Assembly: GCA_021850345.1 (NCBI GenBank)
Contig: JAJZMN010000232.1
Coordinates: 1 to 12,038 of the forward strand
DNA: 12,038 nucleotides
Source: Actinomycetes bacterium
Lineage (GTDB): Bacteria; Actinomycetota; Acidimicrobiia; Acidimicrobiales; RAAP-2
Reading direction: 5' to 3'
Notes under the pieces: model-generated
The model's database searches: none
What the model was told of the DNA's origin: nothing
Seen by the model: the letters and a program-made list of their open reading frames with translations, nothing else
Made by a program: the position numbers and the translations under genes
Shown here: one piece after another, positions 1-6,931 of the stretch
Layout: the number at the start of each line of letters is the position of its first letter
Numbering within the stretch: the stretch's first letter is position 1

Positions 1-165
1 GGACGGCGGCGCGGTCGTCGTCGTCGTGGACGGCGGCGCGGTCGTCGTCGTCGTGGACGGCGGCGCGGTCGTCGTCGTCGTGGGCGATGTGGTCGTCGTC
101 GTGGGCGATGTGGTCGTCGTCGTGGGCGATGTGGTCGTCGTCGTCGTGGACGGCGGCGCGGCGGT
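1..165 (-). repeat. Tandem repeats encoding the Thr/Pro-rich PBP2 tail
   Basis: Three identical 27-bp units (1-27, 28-54, 55-81) each encode TTTTTAPPS on the minus strand. They are followed by three units of 21, 21 and 24 bp (82-102, 103-123, 124-147) encoding TTTT(T)SP-type blocks, then a diverged copy of the first unit. All units are multiples of three, so copy-number change keeps the PBP2 frame. The array continues off the left edge. Confidence 0.9.
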
Positions 166-2379
166 CGTTGGCGGGGTGGTGGTCGACTTGTGGCCCGACT
201 TCTTGGTCGTCTTCGTCGGCAAGGTGACCGTGGGCTGCCGGGTCGGGGTAGGGAGCCTCAGGTTCGACGCGGGCGGGTGCACGGCGAGGTAATTGAAGAT
301 GTTCGCCACCGCCGGGGCAGCACCTTGGTCTCCGTAGCCACCCTGGGCGACCGCCGCGACGACCACGTACTGGGTCGCTTGTCCCACAGGCCCGAACCCC
401 ACGAAGAGCGCGTTCGGCCGCCGGATGCGTGTTGTGGCCGTTGTCGCGCTCCCCGTCTTCCCGGCGATGATGTATGTGGCGGGCACGTGAGAGTACTGCT
501 GGAAGATCGCGTACGCGGTGCCCTTGGGGTTGTGCGTGACCCCTTCGAAGCCCTGAAGCATCGCCGTGTAGTTCGACGGGCTGATCGTCACGTGACCGGT
601 CACCTTCGGCGCGATGCGCTCGACCATCTTTCCCTTCGGCGTCACGACCGCGCCTACGACCTGCGGCTGGTGTCGCACGCCGCCGTCGGCAAAGGTGGCG
701 TAGGCGTCAGCCAGCTCGATCGGCGTGATGACGGTCCCCCCCTGACCGAACGCCATCTCGATGTTTGTGCCCGGGTACCACGCCGTTGTCGGGAACGCCT
801 TCGGTGCCTGCTTGTGCAGCGCCTCGCGCACCGGCTGGCTGTCCACCCGACCAGTGACCTCGTTCGGCAGGTCTATGCCGGTCGACACACCGAGACCGTA
901 CTTGTGTGCCTCGTCCTGGATGGCTGTGTTACCGAACTGATGACGGTCGAGCCAGAAGTGGAGACCCAGTGTGTAGAAGAAGAAGTCGTCGGACTCGGTG
1001 AGCGCGAGCCTGATTGTGATGTAGCCGGCGTCGCTCGCTGTGGCGTCGTGCAACACGCAGTGCGGACCGGTGCATGTCGGATCGCCGTGTGTGCGGACGT
1101 TGAAGACGCCCGTGTCGTGGATGATCGTTGTCGGGGTGATGAGGCCGTCTTGGAGGGCCGCGGTGGCGGTCGCCAGCTTGAACGTCGATCCCGGCGTATA
1201 AAGGCCCTGGATCGCATAGTTGTTCAGCGGGCAACCACCTGTCGACAGTGTGCACCCCGCGCTCAGCGCGTTGTAGTTGGCCGTCGTGATGCCGCCGACC
1301 CACTCTGTGAGGCTGTAGGTGGGAAGGGACGTCATCGCGAGGATTGCACCGGTCTTCGCGTTCATGACGATCGCGGCGCCGTTCGGCGCCTTGGGATGGA
1401 GCCCCCCTGTTGTCCTCGCCCGGTCGGCCACCATGGCGGCTGTCAGGGCGCTCGTCGCCACTTTCTGGAGTGTCGCTGTCAGGTTCAAGACGACAGTGTC
1501 ACCCTGGACGGGGCTGGTCTGACGCTTCACGCCGACAACTGTGCCCGTCGGGGTCACCTCGAGTGTCTGGCGCCCCGGCACGCCTCGGAGGTACTTCTCT
1601 TCTTGCAGCTCGATGCCGGTCTTCCCCACGACCGAGGCCAGGGAGTACCCCTGGTTCGCATGGGTCTTCAGATATGTCGCTGTGATCGGCCCTGTGTACC
1701 CGAGGATGTGGGTGGCGAGCGTGCCCCCCTGCGGGTAGTCGCGCACGGTCACCTGCTCGACCGAGACGCCTGGGAACTGCGCCTTGTGCTCGTCGAGGTA
1801 CTCGACGACTGCGGACGACGCGTTCTGCAGGATCGGGACCGGTTGGTACAAGCTGTACTGGTCGTTCGCCAGCGCGGTGTCGACCGCCGTCGGTGATACC
1901 CCGGCCAGGGCGGCAACCTTGCCGACGATGTTCGGGTCGGTCTGGACCGCCGAACGTGTCAGGACGAGCTCGTTCTCCACCTTGTTGCCTGCCAGCACCG
2001 TGTCGTTGCGGCTGACGATGAGGCCGCGCGGCGGCGGCACTGTGACGGGTCGCAGCGTCGTGGCGATCGCGGCTTGCGCGTAGTGACGCCGTTCGATCAC
2101 CTGCAGGCTCCAAAGGCGCAGCACCAAGATGGCGAAGAGCGCGAAGACCATGACGGCGATCACTCGCATCCGCAGCCTCGGCCGGGACGGCACCTCCTCG
2201 GGTGAAGCGACCAGCGCAGCGACGTTCACCGTGTGCCTGCGGTGCATGTGGAACCGGGACGCCGCGCGGCGGGCACCCCGAGCAGCCTTGCCGCGTCGCG
2301 ACGTTCCCCTGCCATCGCCGAACGCGCGCGGATAGCGCCGCGGCGCCCGGAACGGATGCCGCCAGGACCGCCGGCTCAC
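1..2379 (-). CDS. mrdA: Penicillin-binding protein 2 (class B transpeptidase), C-terminus cut by the window edge
   Basis: Membrane-anchored D,D-transpeptidase that cross-links peptidoglycan during cell elongation, normally paired with the glycosyltransferase RodA. Read on the minus strand, 793 codons are open with no stop. Seen: a basic cytoplasmic N-terminus (1-70), one membrane segment (about 72-92), the PBP dimerisation-domain motif PPPRGLIVSRN (115-125), catalytic STFK with Ser398, SDD (463-465; the second motif is SxD, as usual for PBP2), and KTGS (641-643). The folded domain ends near residue 704. A Lys/Ser/Thr linker follows, then a Thr/Pro-rich tail from about 734 to the edge. The GTG start forms a GTGA overlap with the mreD stop and has GGAG seven bases upstream (2387-2390), implying translational coupling. 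An in-frame ATG at 2247 is a weaker alternative. Function is confident; total length is unknown. Confidence 0.95.
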   Translation of the reverse strand, partial: MSRRSWRHPFRAPRRYPRAFGDGRGTSRRGKAARGARRAASRFHMHRRHTVNVAALVASPEEVPSRPRLRMRVIAVMVFALFAILVLRLWSLQVIERRHYAQAAIATTLRPVTVPPPRGLIVSRNDTVLAGNKVENELVLTRSAVQTDPNIVGKVAALAGVSPTAVDTALANDQYSLYQPVPILQNASSAVVEYLDEHKAQFPGVSVEQVTVRDYPQGGTLATHILGYTGPITATYLKTHANQGYSLASVVGKTGIELQEEKYLRGVPGRQTLEVTPTGTVVGVKRQTSPVQGDTVVLNLTATLQKVATSALTAAMVADRARTTGGLHPKAPNGAAIVMNAKTGAILAMTSLPTYSLTEWVGGITTANYNALSAGCTLSTGGCPLNNYAIQGLYTPGSTFKLATATAALQDGLITPTTIIHDTGVFNVRTHGDPTCTGPHCVLHDATASDAGYITIRLALTESDDFFFYTLGLHFWLDRHQFGNTAIQDEAHKYGLGVSTGIDLPNEVTGRVDSQPVREALHKQAPKAFPTTAWYPGTNIEMAFGQGGTVITPIELADAYATFADGGVRHQPQVVGAVVTPKGKMVERIAPKVTGHVTISPSNYTAMLQGFEGVTHNPKGTAYAIFQQYSHVPATYIIAGKTGSATTATTRIRRPNALFVGFGPVGQATQYVVVAAVAQGGYGDQGAAPAVANIFNYLAVHPPASNLRLPTPTRQPTVTLPTKTTKKSGHKSTTTPPTTAAPPSTTTTTTSPTTTTTSPTTTTTSPTTTTTAPPSTTTTTAPPSTTTTTAPPS

Positions 2380-2891
2380 CGCGCCGCTCCGTCGCGAACG
2401 CGGGCAGGCGGCATCAGCGCCCACCGCAGCACCCAGACCGCCGGCCCCGCCAGCACGGCATTGACCACCCCCACCACGACCGCGATCACCGCGAGGTTCG
2501 CATGGAGGAACTGACTCTGGCCGATGAGCGCACCAAGCATCGCATACAGCATGACCGCGATCACGCTCGTCACGAGCGCGACCGCCGAGGGCAGTCCGCG
2601 CACCTGGCGTGCGACGCTCCCGCTCGCTGCGCCGACGGCGAACCCGACAAGGGTCCCGACGAGCGCGGTCAGTCCGAAGGGGGTCGGAAGCAGAAGATCG
2701 GCTGCGAGCCCGCCAAGAAAACCGACAACCGCGCCGTCGACGGGTCCGCCGACGATGCCTGCAGCGATGGGCAGGAGGTACATGATGTCCGGTGAGACGC
2801 CGTCGATGCGCAATTCGAGGATGATGGTGTTCTGCAAGAGCAGCGCGATGGCGATGACGAAGATCGTGCGCAGGGCAACCCGCACGGTCAC
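2376..2891 (-). CDS. mreD: Rod shape-determining protein MreD
   Basis: Small integral membrane protein of the elongasome that associates with MreC and, through it, with MreB and PBP2/RodA. It has 171 residues, within the family's usual 160-180. Hydrophobic segments lie at about 7-26, 36-50, 54-69, 74-93, 104-124 and 130-157, giving five to six membrane passes. Family hallmarks visible are the PDI turn after the first helix (34-36), the GGLAADLLL stretch (60-68) and the following PFG (71-73). The start is GTG, 43 bases after the mreC stop, with only a weak purine-rich stretch upstream. A second in-frame GTG lies two codons inside, so the exact start is uncertain by a few residues. Its stop overlaps the mrdA start by four bases. 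Confidence 0.92.
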   Translation of the reverse strand: MTVRVALRTIFVIAIALLLQNTIILELRIDGVSPDIMYLLPIAAGIVGGPVDGAVVGFLGGLAADLLLPTPFGLTALVGTLVGFAVGAASGSVARQVRGLPSAVALVTSVIAVMLYAMLGALIGQSQFLHANLAVIAVVVGVVNAVLAGPAVWVLRWALMPPARVRDGAAR

Positions 2892-2934
2892 CGCTCGACC
2901 AACGGTGCCGAGCCCAGCGAAGCCCGGCTCACCG

Positions 2935-3780
2935 TCACGACGATGACCCCGACCATATGAGGACCTCCACGTAGCTGAGCCCGCTCATCGCGGCAAGCGG
3001 CTTGGCCGTCACCTGCTTGTTCGCCGCACCGACCACCGAATGCACGGAGGTGACCCTGGCGACGGGGATCCCCGGCGGGAACTGCGCACCCGCCAAGCCA
3101 CTCGTGTACATGAGCTCGCCCACGGAGACGGCTGTTGTCGACGAGAGATCCTCTGCACGCAGTGTGCTGCCCGACTGCACCCCGGCGAGGGTCGCAACCT
3201 CGTGATTTCCGAAGGACACACCGACAGTCGATTTCCCGTCGGTGAGCAAACGCACCTGCGCCGCACCGTGGAATGCCTCGGTCACCTGGCCGACGAGACC
3301 GCCCGGACCGACGACCGCATCGCCGATCGCCACGCCGCTCGTCCGCCCCTTGTCGATTGTGATCGTCGAGGCGAAGTCGGAGATGTCCTGGGCGGTGACC
3401 TGCGCGGGAACGACGTCGAGCCCGGAGATCGACGGGAGCCTGTTGATCGCCAACAGTTTCTCCAGCTCGCTGTACTGGCGCTTGGCAGCTGCGGTCTGTG
3501 CGTGCGTCGTCTCGAGCGCGTCGATCTGCGAGCGCAGCTTCTCGTTCTCTCGCTGCAGTGAGCCGTAGTTCACCGCCCCGGCGAAGAACCGACCGATCGG
3601 ATCGATGAGGCCGTTCACGCCGGAGCGGAGCGGCGAGTAGATGTCGCTGGCGACCGACTTTGCCCCGGTCGTCAGGACCGACGCCTTGCCGGTCTCGTCC
3701 AAGGTGATGATCGACACCGACAGGAGGACGAGGACGACGAGCGTGGAGAGCGTGCGGCGTGACCGCCTCGGCCTGGCCAA
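2935..3780 (-). CDS. mreC: Rod shape-determining protein MreC
   Basis: Bitopic membrane protein of the elongation complex whose outer domain binds and activates PBP2. The 281 residues comprise a short basic N-terminus, one membrane helix (about 11-27), a heptad-like coiled coil (about 72-112) and a beta-rich C-terminal domain (about 120-276). That domain contains GLVGQV (161-166) and PPGIPVARV (235-243), both typical of MreC. The start must be TTG: the mreB stop TGA lies in the same frame only five codons upstream, and the next possible start falls inside the membrane helix. No good Shine-Dalgarno is visible in the 15-base gap, so translation probably depends on coupling to mreB. Confidence 0.93.
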   Translation of the reverse strand: MARPRRSRRTLSTLVVLVLLSVSIITLDETGKASVLTTGAKSVASDIYSPLRSGVNGLIDPIGRFFAGAVNYGSLQRENEKLRSQIDALETTHAQTAAAKRQYSELEKLLAINRLPSISGLDVVPAQVTAQDISDFASTITIDKGRTSGVAIGDAVVGPGGLVGQVTEAFHGAAQVRLLTDGKSTVGVSFGNHEVATLAGVQSGSTLRAEDLSSTTAVSVGELMYTSGLAGAQFPPGIPVARVTSVHSVVGAANKQVTAKPLAAMSGLSYVEVLIWSGSSS

Positions 3781-3795
3781 CTCGCGACCGCAGGA

Positions 3796-4827
3796 TCAGC
3801 GAGTCGACGAGGTGATCAAGACGCGCTTGAGCGCCTCGAACTCCTCGAGGCATTGCCCACTGCCCACCGCCACGCAGTTCAACGGGTCCCTGGCCACGAC
3901 GATCGGCATGCCGGTCTCGTGCTGCAAGCGCGACTCGAGCCCGTGGAGCAGCGCACCACCGCCGGTCAGGACGATGCCCTGTTCCATGATGTCCGCGGCA
4001 AGCTCGGGCGGCGTCCGATCGAGCGTGACCTTGACCGCGTCGACGACCGCGGACACGGGCTCGTCGATCGCCCTGCGGATCTCTTCGGTCGAGACGACGA
4101 CAGTCTTGGGAAGGCCCGTCACGAGGTCGCGGCCGCGAATCTCGGCGTGGAGCTCCTCTTCGAGCGGATAGGCGGAGCCAAGCGCGATCTTGATCTCCTC
4201 TGCGGTGCGCTCGCCCAATGCCAAGCTGAACTCCTTCTTCACGTACGAGACGATCGCCTCGTCCAGCTCGTCACCACCGATGCGCACGGACTGGCTGGTG
4301 ACGATGCCACCGAGGGAGATCACGGCAACCTCGGTCGTCCCGCCCCCGATGTCGACGACCATGTTCCCGGTCGGCTCGTGCACCGGGAGGCCGGCGCCGA
4401 TCGCCGCCGCCATCGGCTCCTCGATGATGTACGCCTTTCGCGCTCCGGCGTACTCGGCTGCCTCCATGACTGCACGCTGCTCGACGCCGGTGATGCCCGA
4501 CGGCACACAGATCACCATGCGGGGCTTGGCGAAGCGCCGCTGGTGCACCCTGTGGATGAAGTAGCGGAGCATCTTCTCGCAGATCTCGAAGTCGGCAATG
4601 ACGCCGTCCTTCAGGGGCCTGATGGCCTGGATGTTCGACGGGGTCCGGCCGATCATGCGCTTGGCTTCCGCCCCGACCGCAAGCGGACGACCGTCCTTCA
4701 CGTCGACGGCGACCACTGAGGGCTCGTTCAGCACGATCCCGCGACCGCGGACGTAGACCAGGGTGTTGGCGGTCCCGAGGTCCACCGCCATGTCGCGGCC
4801 CAGGAGGTTCAGGCGGTTGTCGGGCAT
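3796..4827 (-). CDS. mreB: Rod shape-determining actin homologue MreB
   Basis: Bacterial actin that forms membrane-associated filaments on the inner face of the membrane and directs lateral wall synthesis. Its 343 residues match the family length. The ATPase fold is shown by the phosphate-1 loop DLGTANT (16-22), [11 protein letters not shown] (134-144) around the catalytic glutamate, the phosphate-2 loop [13 protein letters not shown] (159-171) and the adenosine motif [10 protein letters not shown] (288-297). The ATG start has GAGGAG ten bases upstream (4838-4843). It is the first gene of a mreB-mreC-mreD-mrdA operon, separated from ndk by 231 bases that hold a promoter candidate and a direct repeat. 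An mreB in a high-GC actinobacterium suggests a rod-shaped or spore-forming ancestry rather than mycobacteria-like polar growth; this is inference. Confidence 0.97.
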   Translation of the reverse strand: MPDNRLNLLGRDMAVDLGTANTLVYVRGRGIVLNEPSVVAVDVKDGRPLAVGAEAKRMIGRTPSNIQAIRPLKDGVIADFEICEKMLRYFIHRVHQRRFAKPRMVICVPSGITGVEQRAVMEAAEYAGARKAYIIEEPMAAAIGAGLPVHEPTGNMVVDIGGGTTEVAVISLGGIVTSQSVRIGGDELDEAIVSYVKKEFSLALGERTAEEIKIALGSAYPLEEELHAEIRGRDLVTGLPKTVVVSTEEIRRAIDEPVSAVVDAVKVTLDRTPPELAADIMEQGIVLTGGGALLHGLESRLQHETGMPIVVARDPLNCVAVGSGQCLEEFEALKRVLITSSTR

Positions 4828-4843
4828 GTGCGTCGGACTCCTC

Positions 4844-4884
4844 GTTCAAGGGAGATGTGGTTCAAGTGGTTCAAGGGAGATGTG
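4844..4884 (-). repeat. 16-bp direct repeat immediately upstream of the mreB ribosome-binding site
   Basis: GTTCAAGGGAGATGTG occurs at 4844-4859 and again, identically, at 4869-4884 (25-bp period). A third, shorter GGTTCAAG lies between them. On the mreB strand this gives three TTGAAC cores within 35 bases, adjoining the GAGGAG Shine-Dalgarno. It could be a regulator-binding array or a recent local duplication. Confidence 0.85.
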
Positions 4885-4950
4885 CAACCAGGTCAGAGAC
4901 CCCGCTTGGCGACCCACAACGGGCCGACCGCCGGCAGCGAGTCACGGAAA

Positions 4951-4979
4951 AGGCTAGGGGACGGCCCCGCCGCGCACAA
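4951..4979 (-). promoter_or_regulatory. Candidate promoter of the mreB operon
   Basis: On the minus strand TTGTGC (4979-4974) and TAGCCT (4956-4951) are separated by exactly 17 bases, fitting a housekeeping sigma factor of the TTGnnn/TAnnnT type. The predicted transcript would begin near 4944, leaving a leader of about 115 bases that carries the 16-bp direct repeat. This is pattern matching only. Confidence 0.35.
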
Positions 4980-5033
4980 GGGCGCCTTCGGCACCGGCAC
5001 TCCTGCCGGACCACGGGCCAGAGCACCCGTCGC

Positions 5034-5054
5034 GCCGGTCAGCCACGAACCGGC
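5034..5054 (-). terminator. Weak candidate terminator after ndk
   Basis: GCCGGT and ACCGGC arms (5034-5039 and 5049-5054) form a 6-bp stem four bases past the ndk stop. A second hairpin, CCGGCA-ctcc-TGCCGG, follows at 4994-5009. Neither has a U tract, so termination between ndk and mreB is only possible. Confidence 0.3.
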
Positions 5055-5058
5055 CTGA

Positions 5059-5472
5059 TCAGGCGAGGCTGGGAAAGAACAGCCCGATCTCCCGGGCCGC
5101 GGAGGCGGCCGAGTCCGAGCCGTGCACAAGGTTCTCGGTGAGCTCCACGGCGAGGTCACCCCGAATGGTGCCGGGTGCCGCCTGGGCCGGGTTCGTGGCA
5201 CCCATGAGGCTGCGGACGACAGCGAACGTCTCGTCGGTCGGCCCCTCGGCGACCATGACGAGTGCCGGCGAACGGGTGATGAACGCCACGAGGTCCTCGA
5301 AGAACGGCTTGCCCTCGTGCTCTGCGTAGTGACGGGTCGCCACCTCGCGCGTGATCGTCCTGAGCTCGGCGGCCACCAGACGCAGCCCCTTGCGCTCGAG
5401 CCGGCCGAGGATCTCACCCGCGAGGCCACGCTCCATCGCATCGGGCTTGACGATGACCAGGGTTCGGTTCAC
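5059..5472 (-). CDS. ndk: Nucleoside diphosphate kinase
   Basis: Cytosolic enzyme that balances (d)NTP pools by moving the gamma-phosphate of ATP to nucleoside diphosphates through a phosphohistidine. Its 137 residues are the normal bacterial length. Visible signatures are the N-terminal RTLVIVKPDAMERG (3-16), the active-site ENLVHGSDS with His117 (113-121), the MGATNPAQAAPGTIRGD segment (90-106) and the conserved LFFP near the end. The GTG start is the only one that leaves this N-terminus intact. There is no Shine-Dalgarno; a TAGGGT hexamer lies nine bases upstream, suggesting a leaderless transcript. It sits between folC (108-base gap) and mreB. Confidence 0.97.
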   Translation of the reverse strand: MNRTLVIVKPDAMERGLAGEILGRLERKGLRLVAAELRTITREVATRHYAEHEGKPFFEDLVAFITRSPALVMVAEGPTDETFAVVRSLMGATNPAQAAPGTIRGDLAVELTENLVHGSDSAASAAREIGLFFPSLA

Positions 5473-5487
5473 GAGCGCAGGACCCTA
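5473..5487 (-). promoter_or_regulatory. Candidate leaderless promoter of ndk (-10 box)
   Basis: TAGGGT (5487-5482, minus strand) fits TAnnnT. Nine bases separate it from the GTG start at 5472, so transcription beginning 6-8 bases downstream would give a leader of about one to three bases. No TTG-type -35 is visible at 16-19 bases, and no Shine-Dalgarno precedes the start. Confidence 0.45.
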
Positions 5488-5580
5488 GCAGCCAATCGGC
5501 GCAGCACAGTGCGACCCCGGGCCGAGCCGTTCATGACCGACGCAGCCCGAGCCCGCGCCGCGGTGCTGTCGCGCCACGGC

Positions 5581-6918
5581 TCAGCCAGCGAGGGGCGGAA
5601 CGCTCGAGACCGTCTGCAGCAGATGCGCTCGTGCCTCGGCAACCAAGTAGAGCGAGCCGGTGACCACCACCAGTCCGTCGATGCCGGCGATGTCCAAGGC
5701 CCGAGACACCGCGTCGGGAACGGAGATCGCAGTCGTGGCGTCCATCCCTGCCGCCGTGCCGGCCCCCGCGACGACCTCGGCCGGCTGGGCACGCGGAGAG
5801 GCCGGAGTGCACGCCACGAGCGAACGCACCCCGGCGTCGGCCAGCGGCGCGAGCATCGCGGATGGATCGCGCTCCGTCAGCATGCCGACGACTGCGACGG
5901 TCCGTCCGTCGACGGAGAAGTCGCCCAGCGCGCAGGCGAGCGCCTGCATCCCCGCCACATTGTGCGCGCCGTCCAGCAGGCAGAGCGGGTGTCGACCCAC
6001 CACCTCGAGGCGCCCAGCCATCTTGGCCGCGCCCAGCCCCTGGGCCACGGTCGAGGGATCGAGTGCCGTGCCGAAGAATGCCTCGGCGGCCGCGAGCGCG
6101 CACGACGCGTTCAGACCCTGATGGGCACCGTGGAAGGGGACGACCAGCTCGTCATAGGTCCCGCCAGGCGTCCACAGGTCGACGAGGCGTCCGCCCACCG
6201 CGAGGCAGTTGCCGCGGCAGCCGAACTCCTGCCCACGCACCCAGACCTGGGCGGCACCCGCTTCGTCGGCGACCTCACGCATGATCGAGACCAGTGCGGG
6301 GTCCTGCTCGCCGATGACCGCAATGCTGCCCGGTTTCACGATGCCGACCTTGTCCCGGGCAATACCTTCGAGCGTGGGACCGAGTATGTCGGTGTGGTCG
6401 TAACTGATGTTGGTGATGACCGCAACCTCGCCGTCGACCACGTTGGTGGCGTCCCACGTGCCGCCAACGCCCACCTCGACGACCGCCGCGTCGACTGCCA
6501 CCTCCGCGAACCACGAAAGACCGGCAGCCGTCAGTATCTCGAAGCGAGTGGGGCGCTCCCTCATCGAGCGCTCAGCGAGCGCGATCGTCTCGAGCACCGC
6601 GCCGAGCGAGGCGTCGTCGATCGGCTCCCCCGATCGGGCGATGCGCTCGTTCACCTTGGAAAGGCTCGGGCTGGTGTACGTGCCCACCGTGAGGCCCATC
6701 GCCCCGAGCAGGGCGGTCGTCATCGCGGCGGTCGAACCTTTGCCATTCGTGCCGGTGACGTGCACCGAGGGAAATGCGAGCTGGGGGTCGCCTAGGAGGC
6801 CCGCGAGCTCGCGCATGCGGTCGAGCGTCGGCAGCTGTCGACGGCTCGGCATCTTCGTCTCGTGATCGACGTGGTCGTCGAGCCAGGCGATCGCCTCTTC
6901 GACGGAACCGAACGCCAT
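5581..6918 (-). CDS. folC: Folylpolyglutamate synthase / dihydrofolate synthase (Mur ligase family)
   Basis: ATP-dependent ligase that adds glutamate to folates and, in bifunctional forms, makes dihydrofolate from dihydropteroate. The 445-residue protein shows the P-loop TGTNGKGS (55-62), YTSPSLSKVNERI (81-93), the GVGGTWDATNV metal-site region (150-160), SYDHTDILG (172-180), the lysine in IARDKVGIVKPG (187-198), LDGAHN (315-320) and the C-terminal GSLYLVAEAR (421-430). The ATG at 6918 was chosen because it lies 13 bases after the clpX stop and starts directly before the first conserved helix. The frame stays open for 36 more codons upstream, but those overlap clpX and look unlike any FolC. 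The sequence alone does not settle whether both activities are present. Confidence 0.95.
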   Translation of the reverse strand: MAFGSVEEAIAWLDDHVDHETKMPSRRQLPTLDRMRELAGLLGDPQLAFPSVHVTGTNGKGSTAAMTTALLGAMGLTVGTYTSPSLSKVNERIARSGEPIDDASLGAVLETIALAERSMRERPTRFEILTAAGLSWFAEVAVDAAVVEVGVGGTWDATNVVDGEVAVITNISYDHTDILGPTLEGIARDKVGIVKPGSIAVIGEQDPALVSIMREVADEAGAAQVWVRGQEFGCRGNCLAVGGRLVDLWTPGGTYDELVVPFHGAHQGLNASCALAAAEAFFGTALDPSTVAQGLGAAKMAGRLEVVGRHPLCLLDGAHNVAGMQALACALGDFSVDGRTVAVVGMLTERDPSAMLAPLADAGVRSLVACTPASPRAQPAEVVAGAGTAAGMDATTAISVPDAVSRALDIAGIDGLVVVTGSLYLVAEARAHLLQTVSSVPPLAG

Positions 6919-6931
6919 GCCGGCCCCGCTC

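Noticed and set aside
1..147. CRISPR-like periodic repeats
   Set aside because: The units are contiguous with no unique spacers, multiples of three, and encode a protein tail.
26..292. Plus-strand open frame of Val/Gly repeats
   Set aside because: It is the antisense reading of the Thr/Pro-rich PBP2 tail repeats. The minus-strand frame continues seamlessly into the PBP2 catalytic domain.
190..1896. Long plus-strand open frame (568 codons)
   Set aside because: It is antisense to PBP2, which has all catalytic motifs. High GC leaves antisense frames open. The same applies to the 557-codon plus frame at 5122-6795 and the 477-codon frame at 6917-8350.
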